Source of the DNA: Pseudomonas sp. SLFW | GTDB taxonomy: Bacteria > Pseudomonadota > Gammaproteobacteria > Pseudomonadales > Pseudomonadaceae | Assembly (NCBI RefSeq): GCF_009905615.1 | Contig: NZ_JAAAKW010000005.1 | Coordinates: 310,001 to 374,000 of the forward strand | DNA length: 64,000 bases | Direction of reading: 5' to 3' | In this document: in pieces, positions 18,823 through 27,768 of the stretch | Layout of the letters: each line of letters starts with the position of its first letter | Position numbering within the stretch: position 1 is the stretch's first letter | Made by a program: the position numbers and the translations under genes | Notes under the pieces: model-generated | Told to the model about the DNA's origin: nothing | Database searches by the model: none | Seen by the model: the letters and a program-made list of their open reading frames with translations, nothing else

Positions 18823-19557
18823 TCAGGCTTTGATAATCAGATTCCCGGAATGCAACCCGCATTCTTTCTGCGTCGCTTCTTCCCACCACCAGCGACCTTC
18901 GCGTTCGTGCTGATTCGGCAGGACAGGGCGGGTGCACGGTTCGCAGCCGATGCTGATGAAGCCGCGCTCATGCAGGCTGTTGTACGGCAGTTCGAGCATG
19001 CGGATGTAGTTCCAGATGTCTGCGCTGCTCATCTGTGCCAGCGGGTTGAATTTGTAGAGCGGGCGTTCGGCGGTGGAGAAGGCACTGTCGATTTCCACCA
19101 CCGCCACGCTGTTGCGCGTGCTCGGGCTCTGGTCGCGGCGCTGGCCGGTGGCCCAGGCCTTGAGGTCGGTCAGTTTGCGGCGCAGCGGCTCGATCTTGCG
19201 CACGCCGCAGCATTCGCCATGGCCGTCTTTATAAAAGCTGAACAGGCCCTTTTCCTTGACGAACGGCTCCAGTTTTTCCCGGTCCGGCGACACGATGTCG
19301 ATGGCGATGTTGTACTGCTCGCGTACCTGATCGATGAAACGGTAGGTCTCTGGGTGCAGGCGACCGGTGTCGAGGCTGAATACTTTGACGTTCTTGTTGA
19401 TCTTCCACGCCATGTCCACCAGCACCACGTCTTCCGCGCCGCTGAAGGAAATCCACAGCTCGTCACCGAAATGCTGGAAGGCGAATTTGAGAATGTCCTG
19501 GGCGGACTTGTTGGCGTAGGTCGCGGCGATATCGGCGACGTCGAACGGCTGGCTCAT
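18823..19557 (-). CDS. cysH: Adenylylsulfate (APS/PAPS) reductase CysH, Fe-S type
   Basis: 244 residues. The P-loop-like [17 protein letters not shown], the cysteine pairs GECCGVRK and GCEPCTRP (4Fe-4S ligands) and the catalytic Cys in KECGLHSG near the C-terminus mark the iron-sulfur APS reductase type found in pseudomonads. It reduces adenylylsulfate to sulfite with thioredoxin in the cytoplasm. Expected to be CysB-controlled. It faces cysB across a REP pair. Confidence 0.96.
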   Translation of the reverse strand: MSQPFDVADIAATYANKSAQDILKFAFQHFGDELWISFSGAEDVVLVDMAWKINKNVKVFSLDTGRLHPETYRFIDQVREQYNIAIDIVSPDREKLEPFVKEKGLFSFYKDGHGECCGVRKIEPLRRKLTDLKAWATGQRRDQSPSTRNSVAVVEIDSAFSTAERPLYKFNPLAQMSSADIWNYIRMLELPYNSLHERGFISIGCEPCTRPVLPNQHEREGRWWWEEATQKECGLHSGNLIIKA

Positions 19558-19717
19558 CGGGCGGTTTCCTGATCAGGGAGTGGCGCTAGGGCGCTCTTGA
19601 TGGCGCGAATGTTACCAAAAAGCACCGCGCAATGGCCTGAAACCTGTGTTTGCGCCGCCCTCTGCACATTGGGTCGTACGCTGTGATAGACGTCAGCGTG
19701 GCTTCGGCGGCGCTGAG

Positions 19718-21061
19718 TCACAGTGTTTCCAGGGTCTGGAGCAGGACCCGCACCTTGGTCATGGATTCCTGATATTCGGCCTCCCAATCCGAGTCGGCCA
19801 CGATGCCGCCGCCGCCCCAGCAGGAGATCTGGCCATCTTGCGCCAGCAGGCTGCGGATGGCGATGGAGCTATCCATCTCGCCGCGAACGTCGAGGTACAG
19901 CAGTGATCCGCAATACAGCGCCCGACGGGTCGGCTCCAGCTCATCAATGATCTGCATCGAGCGAATCTTCGGTGCACCGGTAATCGAACCCCCAGGGAAA
20001 CTGCCGCCAATCAGGTCCAGCGCGTCCCGGTCGTCCGCTAGCTCGCCAGTGACCGCGCTCACCAAGTGGTGCACGTTCGGGTAGCTTTCGAGGCTGAACA
20101 ACTCGGGAACCCGCACTGAACCAATGCGGCAGGTGCGGCCCAGATCGTTGCGCAGCAGGTCAACGATCATCAGGTTTTCAGCACGGTCCTTCGGGCTGGC
20201 CAGCAATTCTTCGGCGTAGGCCTTATCTTGGGCCGCGTCCTTGCCCCGAGGCCTCGTGCCTTTGATGGGCCGGGTTTCAACCTGACGCCGGCTGACCTTG
20301 ACGAAGCGCTCAGGGGACAGGCTCAGCACCGCGCTTCCTTCGGGCAGGCTCAGGTAACCGGCGAAGGGCGTGGGGCAAGCAGCGCGCAGCGCTTGATAGG
20401 CGGCCCAGGGATCGCCGCTGTACGGGGCGCGGAAACGCTGGGCAAAGTTCACCTGGTAGCAATCCCCGGCCTCGATGTACGCGTGAATGTTGGCGATGGC
20501 CTGCCGATACTCGTCTGCGCGGGTGTCGGCGCTGAACGGGCGGGTCAGTCGAAAGAGGGCATGGTCGTTGACCGATGGCTGTTCGAACAGGTCGATCAGA
20601 CGCTGGCGTTCTTCCGCGTTCAATGACGGGTGAAACACCAGTTGGCTGGTGCGTTGCTGGTGATCGCTGATCAATGCCCAGCCGTAGAGACCCAAGCGCG
20701 CCGACGGTAAATAAAGGTCATCGACCGCCAGGCTCGGCAAAGGCTCCAGCAAACGACCAAAATCGTAGGCCAGATAACCGATCAGTCCGCCCGCGAATGG
20801 CAATGGACTGTTTTCCGGCAACTGTGCCTCGCCAAGCGCGGCGAGTCTGTCGCGCAAGCGGTGAAGAAACGCCGTTCCGCTTTCGTCCATTTCTGGCGAA
20901 AGGGTTTCGACGGGCCAGGCACTCAGGATGTCGAACCGGCCGCGATCCGCTTCGGGGCGCCCGCTGTCGAGCAGTACGGCGCCGGGGGCATGGCGAACGA
21001 GGGAAAAATACCCGGCCGGGTTAACGTGATAGGCAAGCGGGTGTACGGAACAGATTGGCAT
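19718..21061 (-). CDS. pabB: Aminodeoxychorismate synthase component I
   Basis: 447 residues of the chorismate-utilising family. The C-terminal catalytic domain shows FAGYLSLPEGSAVLSLSPERF, ETRPIKGTRPRG, the VMIVDL-type LMIVDLLRNDLGR and GGSITGAPKIRSMQIIDELE with its Lys. With PabA it makes 4-amino-4-deoxychorismate for folate. The ATG at 21061 (MPICSVHPL) is preferred; a GTG at 21085 is possible and neither has a strong ribosome site. TrpE is the other candidate, but length and the N-terminal region fit PabB. Confidence 0.92.
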   Translation of the reverse strand: MPICSVHPLAYHVNPAGYFSLVRHAPGAVLLDSGRPEADRGRFDILSAWPVETLSPEMDESGTAFLHRLRDRLAALGEAQLPENSPLPFAGGLIGYLAYDFGRLLEPLPSLAVDDLYLPSARLGLYGWALISDHQQRTSQLVFHPSLNAEERQRLIDLFEQPSVNDHALFRLTRPFSADTRADEYRQAIANIHAYIEAGDCYQVNFAQRFRAPYSGDPWAAYQALRAACPTPFAGYLSLPEGSAVLSLSPERFVKVSRRQVETRPIKGTRPRGKDAAQDKAYAEELLASPKDRAENLMIVDLLRNDLGRTCRIGSVRVPELFSLESYPNVHHLVSAVTGELADDRDALDLIGGSFPGGSITGAPKIRSMQIIDELEPTRRALYCGSLLYLDVRGEMDSSIAIRSLLAQDGQISCWGGGGIVADSDWEAEYQESMTKVRVLLQTLETL

Positions 21062-21179
21062 GAGAACAGAAAACAGTCGTGGCACGCGGACGGCGATTGT
21101 AGTCCTCCGTTGATCTGGCTCCTAGGGGGGTGTCGGAATTGGATGAGTGCGCGCCGTTGTCATGGCGGCGATCAACCTT

Positions 21180-21263
21180 TAGGGGCGAATTTATCCGCGA
21201 AAGTCGATCAGGCGATGCAGTGTATCGTCTGGAACACCATCGCGAATGAATTCGCTCCCGCAG
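21180..21263. repeat. REP-like palindrome, GGGGCGAATT family
   Basis: Left arm AGGGGCGAATTTATCCGCGA near 21181 and right arm TCGCGAATGAATTCGCTCCC ending near 21259 are imperfect reverse complements. A relative lies at 51525-51617. It sits between the pabB start and the 3' end of the ATP-grasp gene. Confidence 0.75.
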
Positions 21264-21297
21264 GAAATCACATTCGGCAGAATGTCATCGGTTGCCG

Positions 21298-22269
21298 TCA
21301 GACGTGTCCGAACAGCTCCTGCACGAACTTGACGCGTTCCTCCGGGCTGTCATGTCGGCCTTCCGCCGCCAGCACTTCCAGTCGTTGCTCCACGGCCTGG
21401 GTGCGATGGGTCAGCCCGCAGTCGTTGGCGATCTGGATGTTCAGGCCGGGGCGGGCGTTGAGTTCGAGGATCAACGGGCCGCGATCCTGGTCCAGCACCA
21501 TGTCCACACCGATGTAGCCCAACCCGCACAGCTCGTAGCATTCCGCCGCCAGGTGCATGAAGCCGTCCCAGTTTGGCAGTTGCACCCCGTCCACGGCGTT
21601 GGCGGTGTCAGGGTGTTTGCTGATGATGTTGTTCAGCCAGGTGCCATGCAGGGTCATGCCGGTGGCGAGGTCGACGCCGACGCCAATGGCGCCCTGGTGC
21701 AGGTTGGCCTTGCCGCCGGATTGCCGTGTCGGCAGGCGCAGCATGGCCATCACCGGATAGCCCATCAGCACAATGACGCGGATGTCCGGCACGCCTTCAT
21801 AGCTGATGCTTTTGAAAATCGGGTCCGGCGTGACCCGGTATTCGATCAGCGCCCGGTCGCGATGACCACCCAGGGAATACAGGCCGGTGAGGATGCTGGA
21901 AATCTGGTGCTCGATTTCATCGCGACTGATGATGCGCCCCGAAATGGTCCGGAAACGCCCCTCGAAACGGTCGGCAATCACCAGAATGCCGTCACCCCCG
22001 GCCCCCTGTGCAGGTTTGATCACGAAGTCGTCGCGGCCGCCAATGATGTCGTCGAGGCGGCTGATTTCCTTTTCGGTGGAAATGATCCCGTACATTTCCG
22101 GCACATGAATGCCGGCCGCGACAGCCCGTTCCTTGGTGATGATCTTGTCATCGACGATGGGGTACAGGCTGCGCTTGTTGTACTTGAGCACGTAATCGGC
22201 GTTACGCCGGTTGATGCCCATGATCCCTTTGGCTTCGAGGGCCTTCCAGGTTTTCCACCAGCCGATCAT
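21298..22269 (-). CDS. Alpha-L-glutamate ligase-like ATP-grasp protein (RimK-related)
   Basis: 323 residues. The ATP-grasp core shows the lysine and glycine-rich loop DDFVIKPAQGAGGDGILVI near residue 80, the acidic residue in LGYIGVDMVLD and the metal-binding ELNARPGLNIQIAN near residue 270. It belongs to the RimK-related E-ligase group that joins glutamate-like amino acids to an acceptor. The ATG at 22269 overlaps the upstream stop (ATGA), indicating coupled translation with the seven-helix protein. It lacks a signal peptide, so it should act in the cytoplasm. The acceptor is unknown. Confidence 0.88.
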   Translation of the reverse strand: MIGWWKTWKALEAKGIMGINRRNADYVLKYNKRSLYPIVDDKIITKERAVAAGIHVPEMYGIISTEKEISRLDDIIGGRDDFVIKPAQGAGGDGILVIADRFEGRFRTISGRIISRDEIEHQISSILTGLYSLGGHRDRALIEYRVTPDPIFKSISYEGVPDIRVIVLMGYPVMAMLRLPTRQSGGKANLHQGAIGVGVDLATGMTLHGTWLNNIISKHPDTANAVDGVQLPNWDGFMHLAAECYELCGLGYIGVDMVLDQDRGPLILELNARPGLNIQIANDCGLTHRTQAVEQRLEVLAAEGRHDSPEERVKFVQELFGHV

Positions 22270-23816
22270 TTGGCGTTTTCCCGTTCGGCATCTTCCTTGG
22301 TGAAGGCCTTGAAGCGGATCAGCTCGGTGAGGCGATAGCCGCGATAACGACCCATCGCCAGCATGAAGCCCACCAGAATCAGCAGGATCGCCGGAAAGGT
22401 GAACACGAAGTAGATGAACTCCGGCACGCTCATGATGATGTGGGCCAGCGACGCAGCGAAGAGCGTGCCGATGGCGACTTTCATGGCGTGGCCGCCGCCG
22501 CGTTCTTCCCATGTGATCGATAGCCGTTCGATGGTCATGGTCAGGATCACCATCGGGAACAGTGCAACCGACAGGCCGCGTTCCAGGCCAAGCTTGTGGC
22601 TCAGCAGGCTGATCGCGGCGATCAGCACCACGACGAACGTCAGCACCACGGACAACCGGGGCAGCATTTGCAGTTTCAGGTGTTCAAGGTAGGAGCGCAG
22701 CGAAAGGCCCAGTGCCGTGATGATCGTGAACAGCACGATGCCGAATCCCAGCTGCGTCTCGCGAAACGCCAGTGCGATCAACACCGGCGTAAATGTGCCG
22801 AGTGTCTGCAGGCCAATCAGGTTGCGCAGGATCAGGATCACCAGCACGCCAATCGGGATCATCACCATGATCATGAACGTCTGCTGGGTTTGCAGCGGCA
22901 GGCCGTAGAGCGAGTATTCGAGGAAGTCGGCGTCGGTGTTCTCGTCGGTCAGCTTGGCGAGGCGGATGGCATTCATCTCGCTGTTGTTCAGGCTGAAATT
23001 CACGGTGGCCTTTTTGCCGCCCTCGACAGTAATCAGGTTGTCATCCCCCACCCACCACAACAGGCGGTCCTGGGGCAGCCCGGCTTCACCGGTTTCCGGG
23101 TTGAAATACAGCCAGTCCTTGCCGTTGAAGCTGCGCAGCCAGAGTTCCGGCATCTGCGGCTGATCGGCCACCAGGCGAATGGTGTGGACCTTTTCCACCG
23201 GGACGTGGGCGACCGACAGCAGGATTTCGGTGATGCGGGCCTTGTTCTGGACTGACGTGTCACCGGCCAGCAGCAGCTTGACGTTGTCGTCGCTCAGATT
23301 GTTGACGCGCCGAATGGCCTCGCTGACGAAGGTTTCGACGTCGGCCGAGTGTTGGCGAATGGGGGCGAGCAGGGCGTCGGCGGCGATCTTTTCCGGGCCT
23401 TCCACGGCAATGCTGTCACGGAAGATCGGGCCTTTGACCTTGGCTTTCTCACCGCTGTAGCGCTTGGTCAGCACCAGCCGGTAATACAGCGTCTGATTGC
23501 CGGTGGCGCGGCGGGCGGACCAGGTGACCTTGCGGTTGCCGTCGGCGCGGTTGACGTTCACGCCATAATTGTTGGAGATGAAGCTTTCGTTGAGGCTGAT
23601 GTAGTCCCGCGACAGCGGCGGCACGTACATCTGCACCTTGACCGAGTCTTTCGGGTTGGCGACGAATTCGACCTTGGCGTCGATGTTCCACAGGTCGTCG
23701 GTTTCGTCTTCGGTCACCGGGATGCCGAGCACCAATATCTGATAAGCCGTGATGGCGATGCCCAGGGTGACCAGGGTCGCGATCAGGATTTTCAGATGGA
23801 GGGTAAGAGAGCGCAT
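22266..23816 (-). CDS. Inactive transglutaminase fused to about seven membrane helices
   Basis: 516 residues. One N-terminal helix (about 8-30) is followed by an extracytoplasmic region of roughly 270 residues and then about seven hydrophobic helices from residue 305 (FMIMVMIPIGVLVILIL onward). The extracytoplasmic region corresponds to the inactive transglutaminase-like domain of this family. The whole protein has no cysteine, so the thiol catalysis of active transglutaminases is impossible. It lies in one operon between a retropepsin-like protease and an ATP-grasp ligase. It may present or transport the ligase product (inference). The start at 23816 lies four bases after the upstream stop, with a weak ribosome site. 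Confidence 0.88.
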   Translation of the reverse strand: MRSLTLHLKILIATLVTLGIAITAYQILVLGIPVTEDETDDLWNIDAKVEFVANPKDSVKVQMYVPPLSRDYISLNESFISNNYGVNVNRADGNRKVTWSARRATGNQTLYYRLVLTKRYSGEKAKVKGPIFRDSIAVEGPEKIAADALLAPIRQHSADVETFVSEAIRRVNNLSDDNVKLLLAGDTSVQNKARITEILLSVAHVPVEKVHTIRLVADQPQMPELWLRSFNGKDWLYFNPETGEAGLPQDRLLWWVGDDNLITVEGGKKATVNFSLNNSEMNAIRLAKLTDENTDADFLEYSLYGLPLQTQQTFMIMVMIPIGVLVILILRNLIGLQTLGTFTPVLIALAFRETQLGFGIVLFTIITALGLSLRSYLEHLKLQMLPRLSVVLTFVVVLIAAISLLSHKLGLERGLSVALFPMVILTMTIERLSITWEERGGGHAMKVAIGTLFAASLAHIIMSVPEFIYFVFTFPAILLILVGFMLAMGRYRGYRLTELIRFKAFTKEDAERENAK

Positions 23817-23820
23817 GTCA

Positions 23821-24369
23821 TTACTCTGCGGTTTGAGCATCGGTGATGCAGGCGGGTTTGCCCGCTGCATATTTAAGGCTTGGATCGACCAGCGCATCGA
23901 AGTGCTTGAGGGCTTCGGAGCCAATCAGAAGCGGGTATTGGAATGCACTTCGGTCGGTCAAGTTCACTTCTATGGTTCGCGATGCGTTACCCATGCACAC
24001 GTCGAGGCTGATGACGGGGCGTGAGGTGTATTTCTTTTCGTCGTCAGGGTCGACGTCACCCGCCCGGCGCTTGATCTTGCTGAGCCGTGCGAGCGGCCGT
24101 TCGATGGGGTGTTCGTGGGCGTCGTCGATGGCCAGGTAAAAGCGCACCCAGGATTCGCCGTCGCGCTTGAAACGCTTGATGTCGCGGGCGCTGAGGGAGG
24201 CGGTTTTCGCACCGGTGTCCAGTTTCGCCGCCACTTGCAGGTCGATCCCCGCCAGTTCGGCATACTCGTTCAGGCCATAGACGGTCTTGCCGGCCGCCAT
24301 GCACAGATCGCTCAGGAACAGCCCCGGCAGGTACAGGCATAAAAGAAAGAGGAGAGGGTGGCGGCTCAT
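23821..24369 (-). CDS. Secreted retropepsin-like/RimB-type protease (ATP-dependent zinc protease family)
   Basis: 182 residues. A hydrophobic signal peptide (LLFLLCLYLPGLFL, likely cleaved after about residue 25) precedes a single domain with AKLDTGAKTASLSA at residues 48-61; the DTGA is the aspartic-protease signature of retropepsin-like proteins of the PF05618/RimB group. LIGSEALKHF near the C-terminus is also typical. RimB-type proteins can remove glutamate tails added by RimK-like ligases. Here the signal peptide places it outside the cytoplasm while the ligase is inside, so the substrate probably crosses the inner membrane. First gene of the operon. Confidence 0.87.
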   Translation of the reverse strand: MSRHPLLFLLCLYLPGLFLSDLCMAAGKTVYGLNEYAELAGIDLQVAAKLDTGAKTASLSARDIKRFKRDGESWVRFYLAIDDAHEHPIERPLARLSKIKRRAGDVDPDDEKKYTSRPVISLDVCMGNASRTIEVNLTDRSAFQYPLLIGSEALKHFDALVDPSLKYAAGKPACITDAQTAE

Positions 24370-24580
24370 AGGTCCTGGCGCGGTGAGGGAAAACAGGAGC
24401 GATTTGACGTCGGCTCGGGGTGTGAGTGGATTGCGGGCCGCGGCCAGCAGGGACGTCCGTGTAGCCCGAGACGACGGGCAGATGCGGTCGGCATTCTAGC
24501 ATGAAGGTTTTATGGCGCCAGCGAAGGGCGCGCCGACAATGATCGTAGGAGCGATCCTCATACCCGTCAGTTATGAGAGG

Positions 24581-24667
24581 ATTGTCGACAGTCTTGAAAA
24601 TGTCTTTGACGAATAGGGGTTGTTTCGATAGCTTTGGCGTCATTGAGATGAAAGGTGTCGACAATGC
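24581..24667. promoter_or_regulatory. Candidate operator pair for the GntR regulator
   Basis: ATTGTCGACA at 24581-24590 and its exact reverse complement TGTCGACAAT at 24656-24665, sharing the palindromic core TGTCGACA. The second copy abuts or includes the ATG at 24664. FadR/FCD-type GntR proteins commonly bind short palindromes of this kind, so autoregulation is likely (inference). Confidence 0.55.
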
Positions 24668-25386
24668 TGGATGCCGCTGAAGTGAACATTGCCAGTCCCG
24701 TGGATTCGGAAACGCTGTCCGAAAACGTGTTTCGCCGGATTCAGGCCGCGATCGTCAAAGGCGACATCGCCCCCGGCAGCAAGATTTCAGAGCCGGAACT
24801 CGCCCGGACGTACGGCATCAGCCGTGGCCCGCTGCGCGAAGCGATCCATCGCCTGGAAGGTCAGCGTCTGTTGGTGCGGGTGCCTCACGTCGGCGCGCGC
24901 GTCGTGTCCTTGAGCCATGCCGAGCTGGTCGAACTCTATGAAATCCGAGAATCGCTGGAAGGCATGGCCTGCCGTCTGGCGGCTGAGCGCATGACCGCCG
25001 AGGAAGTCGATGAGTTGCGCCGGGTGCTGGAGACCCACGAGCGCGATCCGGCGTTTCAGGCGGGTGTCGGCTATTACCAGCAGGAGGGCGACTTCGACTT
25101 CCATTACCGGATCATTCAGGGGGCGCGTAACAGCACGCTGACCCAGATGCTCTGCGGCGAGCTGTATCAACTGGTGCGCATGTACCGCATTCAGTTCTCG
25201 ACCACGCCCAATCGCCCCCGCCATGCCTTCACCGAACACCACCGCATTCTGGACGCCATCGCCGACCGTGATGGCGAACTGGCCGAACTGTTGATGCGCC
25301 GTCACATCGGCGCATCGAAACGCAACATCGAACAGCGTTATCAAGAACACGCTCATCAAGCGACTACTGCCCGAGGTGAACAATGA
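24664..25386 (+). CDS. GntR-family regulator of the methylcitrate genes
   Basis: 240 residues. The N-terminal winged helix ([20 protein letters not shown], then [21 protein letters not shown]) is followed by an all-helical FCD effector domain with [10 protein letters not shown] and HHRILDAI metal-ligand histidines. Its end overlaps the prpB start by four bases (ATGA type), so it is part of the prp operon. It should repress the pathway and respond to a methylcitrate-cycle intermediate (inference). The GTG at 24655 is an alternative start; I favour 24664. Confidence 0.9.
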   Translation: MLDAAEVNIASPVDSETLSENVFRRIQAAIVKGDIAPGSKISEPELARTYGISRGPLREAIHRLEGQRLLVRVPHVGARVVSLSHAELVELYEIRESLEGMACRLAAERMTAEEVDELRRVLETHERDPAFQAGVGYYQQEGDFDFHYRIIQGARNSTLTQMLCGELYQLVRMYRIQFSTTPNRPRHAFTEHHRILDAIADRDGELAELLMRRHIGASKRNIEQRYQEHAHQATTARGEQ

Positions 25387-26273
25387 CTTCAAGAACGACT
25401 CCCGGCCAACGTTTCCGCGATGCCGTGGCGGACGAGCATCCATTGCAGGTGGTGGGCACGATCAACGCCAACCACGCGCTGCTCGCGCAACGTGCCGGTT
25501 TCAAGGCGATTTACTTGTCCGGTGGCGGCGTGGCCGCTGGCTCGCTGGGCGTGCCGGACCTGGGCATCACCGGGCTGGATGATGTGTTGACGGACGTGCG
25601 CCGCATCACCGACGTCTGTGACCTGCCGCTGCTGGTTGACGTGGACACCGGTTTCGGCGCCTCGGCGTTCAACGTGGCGCGTACCGTGAAGTCGATGATC
25701 AAGTTCGGTGCGGCGGCTATGCACATTGAGGATCAGGTGGGCGCCAAGCGCTGCGGCCATCGTCCGGGCAAGGAAATCGTTTCGCAGCAGGAAATGGTCG
25801 ATCGCATCAAGGCCGCCGTCGATGCGCGCACCGACGACAGTTTCGTGATCATGGCGCGCACCGATGCGCTGGCCGTCGAAGGCCTGGAATCGGCACTGGA
25901 TCGCGCCGCCGCGTGCATCGAGGCGGGCGCTGACATGGTGTTCCCGGAAGCCATCACCGAACTGGACATGTACAAGCTCTTCGCCTCCCGCGTGAAAGCG
26001 CCGATCCTGGCGAACATTACCGAATTCGGCGCTACGCCGCTGTTCACCACAGACGAGCTGGCCTCCGCCGAAGTGGCGCTGGTGCTGTATCCGCTGTCGG
26101 CGTTCCGGGCCATGAACAAGGCGGCGGAAAACGTCTACACCGCGATCCGCCGCGACGGCACGCAGAAAAACGTGGTCGACACCATGCAGACCCGCATGGA
26201 GTTGTATGAACGCATCGATTACCACGCTTTCGAACAGAAACTGGATGCACTGTTTGCGCAGAAGAAGGGCTGA
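25383..26273 (+). CDS. prpB: 2-methylisocitrate lyase
   Basis: 296 residues of the isocitrate lyase/PEP mutase superfamily. Visible motifs are [18 protein letters not shown] (metal-binding Asp), [19 protein letters not shown] containing the catalytic KRCGH loop, and [10 protein letters not shown]. It splits 2-methylisocitrate to pyruvate and succinate, the last step of propionate oxidation. It overlaps the GntR gene by four bases and is followed by a REP pair and prpC. Confidence 0.97.
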   Translation: MTSRTTPGQRFRDAVADEHPLQVVGTINANHALLAQRAGFKAIYLSGGGVAAGSLGVPDLGITGLDDVLTDVRRITDVCDLPLLVDVDTGFGASAFNVARTVKSMIKFGAAAMHIEDQVGAKRCGHRPGKEIVSQQEMVDRIKAAVDARTDDSFVIMARTDALAVEGLESALDRAAACIEAGADMVFPEAITELDMYKLFASRVKAPILANITEFGATPLFTTDELASAEVALVLYPLSAFRAMNKAAENVYTAIRRDGTQKNVVDTMQTRMELYERIDYHAFEQKLDALFAQKKG

Positions 26274-26290
26274 ATGCATGTCCGCATTCC

Positions 26291-26380
26291 TGTAGGAGTG
26301 AGCTTGCTCGCGATGGCGGTTGTGCAGTTGGCATCCATGTAACCTGCCGGGACCCCATCGCGAGCAAGCTCACTCCTACA
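26291..26380. repeat. REP-type palindrome pair between prpB and prpC
   Basis: Arms TGTAGGAGTGAGCTTGCTCG (26291) and its reverse complement ending at 26380, with GCGATGG/CCATCGC extending the pairing. Same family as the elements at 18725 and 27615. It lies inside an operon, so it is more likely to protect the 3' end of the upstream message than to end transcription fully. Confidence 0.9.
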
Positions 26381-26444
26381 AGGGAACGTGGTCATCAAAA
26401 CGGAATTGCCGATTCCCTTAAAACGACAAGATTTGGAGAGAGCA

Positions 26445-27572
26445 ATGGCTGAAGGAAAAGTATTGAGCGGCGCTGGCCTTCGTGGCCAGGTGGCCGGACA
26501 GACTGCCCTGTCCACCGTGGGCCAGGCCGGTGCCGGTCTGACCTACCGTGGTTATGACGTACGCGAACTGGCGGCCGACGCCCGTTTCGAGGAAGTCGCC
26601 TACCTGCTGCTGTACGGCGAGCTGCCGACCCAGAGCCAGCTCGACGGCTACCTGAGCAAACTCAAGGGGCTGCGCGATCTGCCCCAGGCGCTGAAAGAAG
26701 TGTTGGAGCGCATCCCTGCCGACGCCCATCCGATGGACGTGATGCGCACCGGTTGCTCGATGCTCGGCAACCTGGAACCGGAAACCAGCTTTGAACACCA
26801 GGTCGATTCAACTGACCGCTTACTCGCCGCATTTCCGGCGATCATGTGCTACTGGTACCGCTTCAGCCACGAAGGCAAACGCATCGACTGCGTGACCGAA
26901 GAGCCTTCCATTGGCGGCCATTTCCTCAAGCTGCTGCTGGACAAGACCCCAAGCGAATTGCATCGCAAGGTCATGGACGTGTCGTTGATCCTCTACGCAG
27001 AGCACGAATTCAACGCCTCGACATTCACCGCCCGGGTCTGCGCATCAACTCTGTCGGACCTGTTCTCCTGCATCACCGCCGCCATCGGCACCCTGCGCGG
27101 CCCGTTGCACGGCGGCGCCAACGAGGCGGCGATGGACATGATCGAGAAGTTCTCGTCTGCCGAAGACGCGGTTCAGGGCACGTTGGGCATGCTGGCGCGC
27201 AAGGACAAGATCATGGGCTTCGGCCACGCAATCTATAAGGACAACGACCCGCGCAACGAGGTGATCAAGGGCTGGTCGAAAAAACTCGCCGATGAAGTGG
27301 GAGACACCGTGCTGTTTCCGGTTTCCGAAGCTATCGACAAGACCATGTGGGAACAGAAGAAGCTCTTCCCGAATGCCGACTTCTACCACGCATCGGCGTA
27401 CCACTTCATGGGCATCCCGACCAAGCTGTTCACGCCGATTTTCGTCTGTTCGCGCCTGACGGGCTGGGCCTCTCACGTGTTCGAACAGCGTGGCAACAAC
27501 CGCATCATCCGTCCGAGCGCCGAATACATCGGCGTCGAACAGCGCAAGTTCGTGCCAATCGAACAACGCTGA
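26445..27572 (+). CDS. prpC: 2-methylcitrate synthase
   Basis: 375 residues of the citrate synthase family: TYRGYDVRELA, the His-containing LHGGANEAAMDMI (near residue 225), GFGHAIYKDNDPRN and the C-terminal FEQRGNNRIIRPSAEYIG. It condenses propionyl-CoA with oxaloacetate. The start at ATG 26445 follows GGAGAG; an upstream in-frame GTG region lies in the REP-proximal leader. Its place between prpB and acnD separates it from the housekeeping gltA. Confidence 0.97.
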   Translation: MAEGKVLSGAGLRGQVAGQTALSTVGQAGAGLTYRGYDVRELAADARFEEVAYLLLYGELPTQSQLDGYLSKLKGLRDLPQALKEVLERIPADAHPMDVMRTGCSMLGNLEPETSFEHQVDSTDRLLAAFPAIMCYWYRFSHEGKRIDCVTEEPSIGGHFLKLLLDKTPSELHRKVMDVSLILYAEHEFNASTFTARVCASTLSDLFSCITAAIGTLRGPLHGGANEAAMDMIEKFSSAEDAVQGTLGMLARKDKIMGFGHAIYKDNDPRNEVIKGWSKKLADEVGDTVLFPVSEAIDKTMWEQKKLFPNADFYHASAYHFMGIPTKLFTPIFVCSRLTGWASHVFEQRGNNRIIRPSAEYIGVEQRKFVPIEQR

Positions 27573-27614
27573 GTGGTGGGAGGACTGTACCGGATCTGGA
27601 TACACCGCGGGCTC

Positions 27615-27703
27615 TGTAGGAGTGAGCTTGCTCGCGATGACGATCATCAGGTGACATCTCCGTCGCCTGGGAAAATGCCATCGCGAGCAAGCTCACCCCT
27701 ACA
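27615..27703. repeat. REP-type palindrome pair between prpC and acnD
   Basis: Arms TGTAGGAGTGAGCTTGCTCG (27615) and the near-exact reverse complement ending at 27703 (one change, CACCCCTACA). It is the second such element inside the prp operon. Confidence 0.9.
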
Positions 27704-27768
27704 AGGGCGGTGGGTGTCCGGATTCGGTGGGCCTGCCTCTTGAAACAAACCGTGACCGAGTCCCGACG

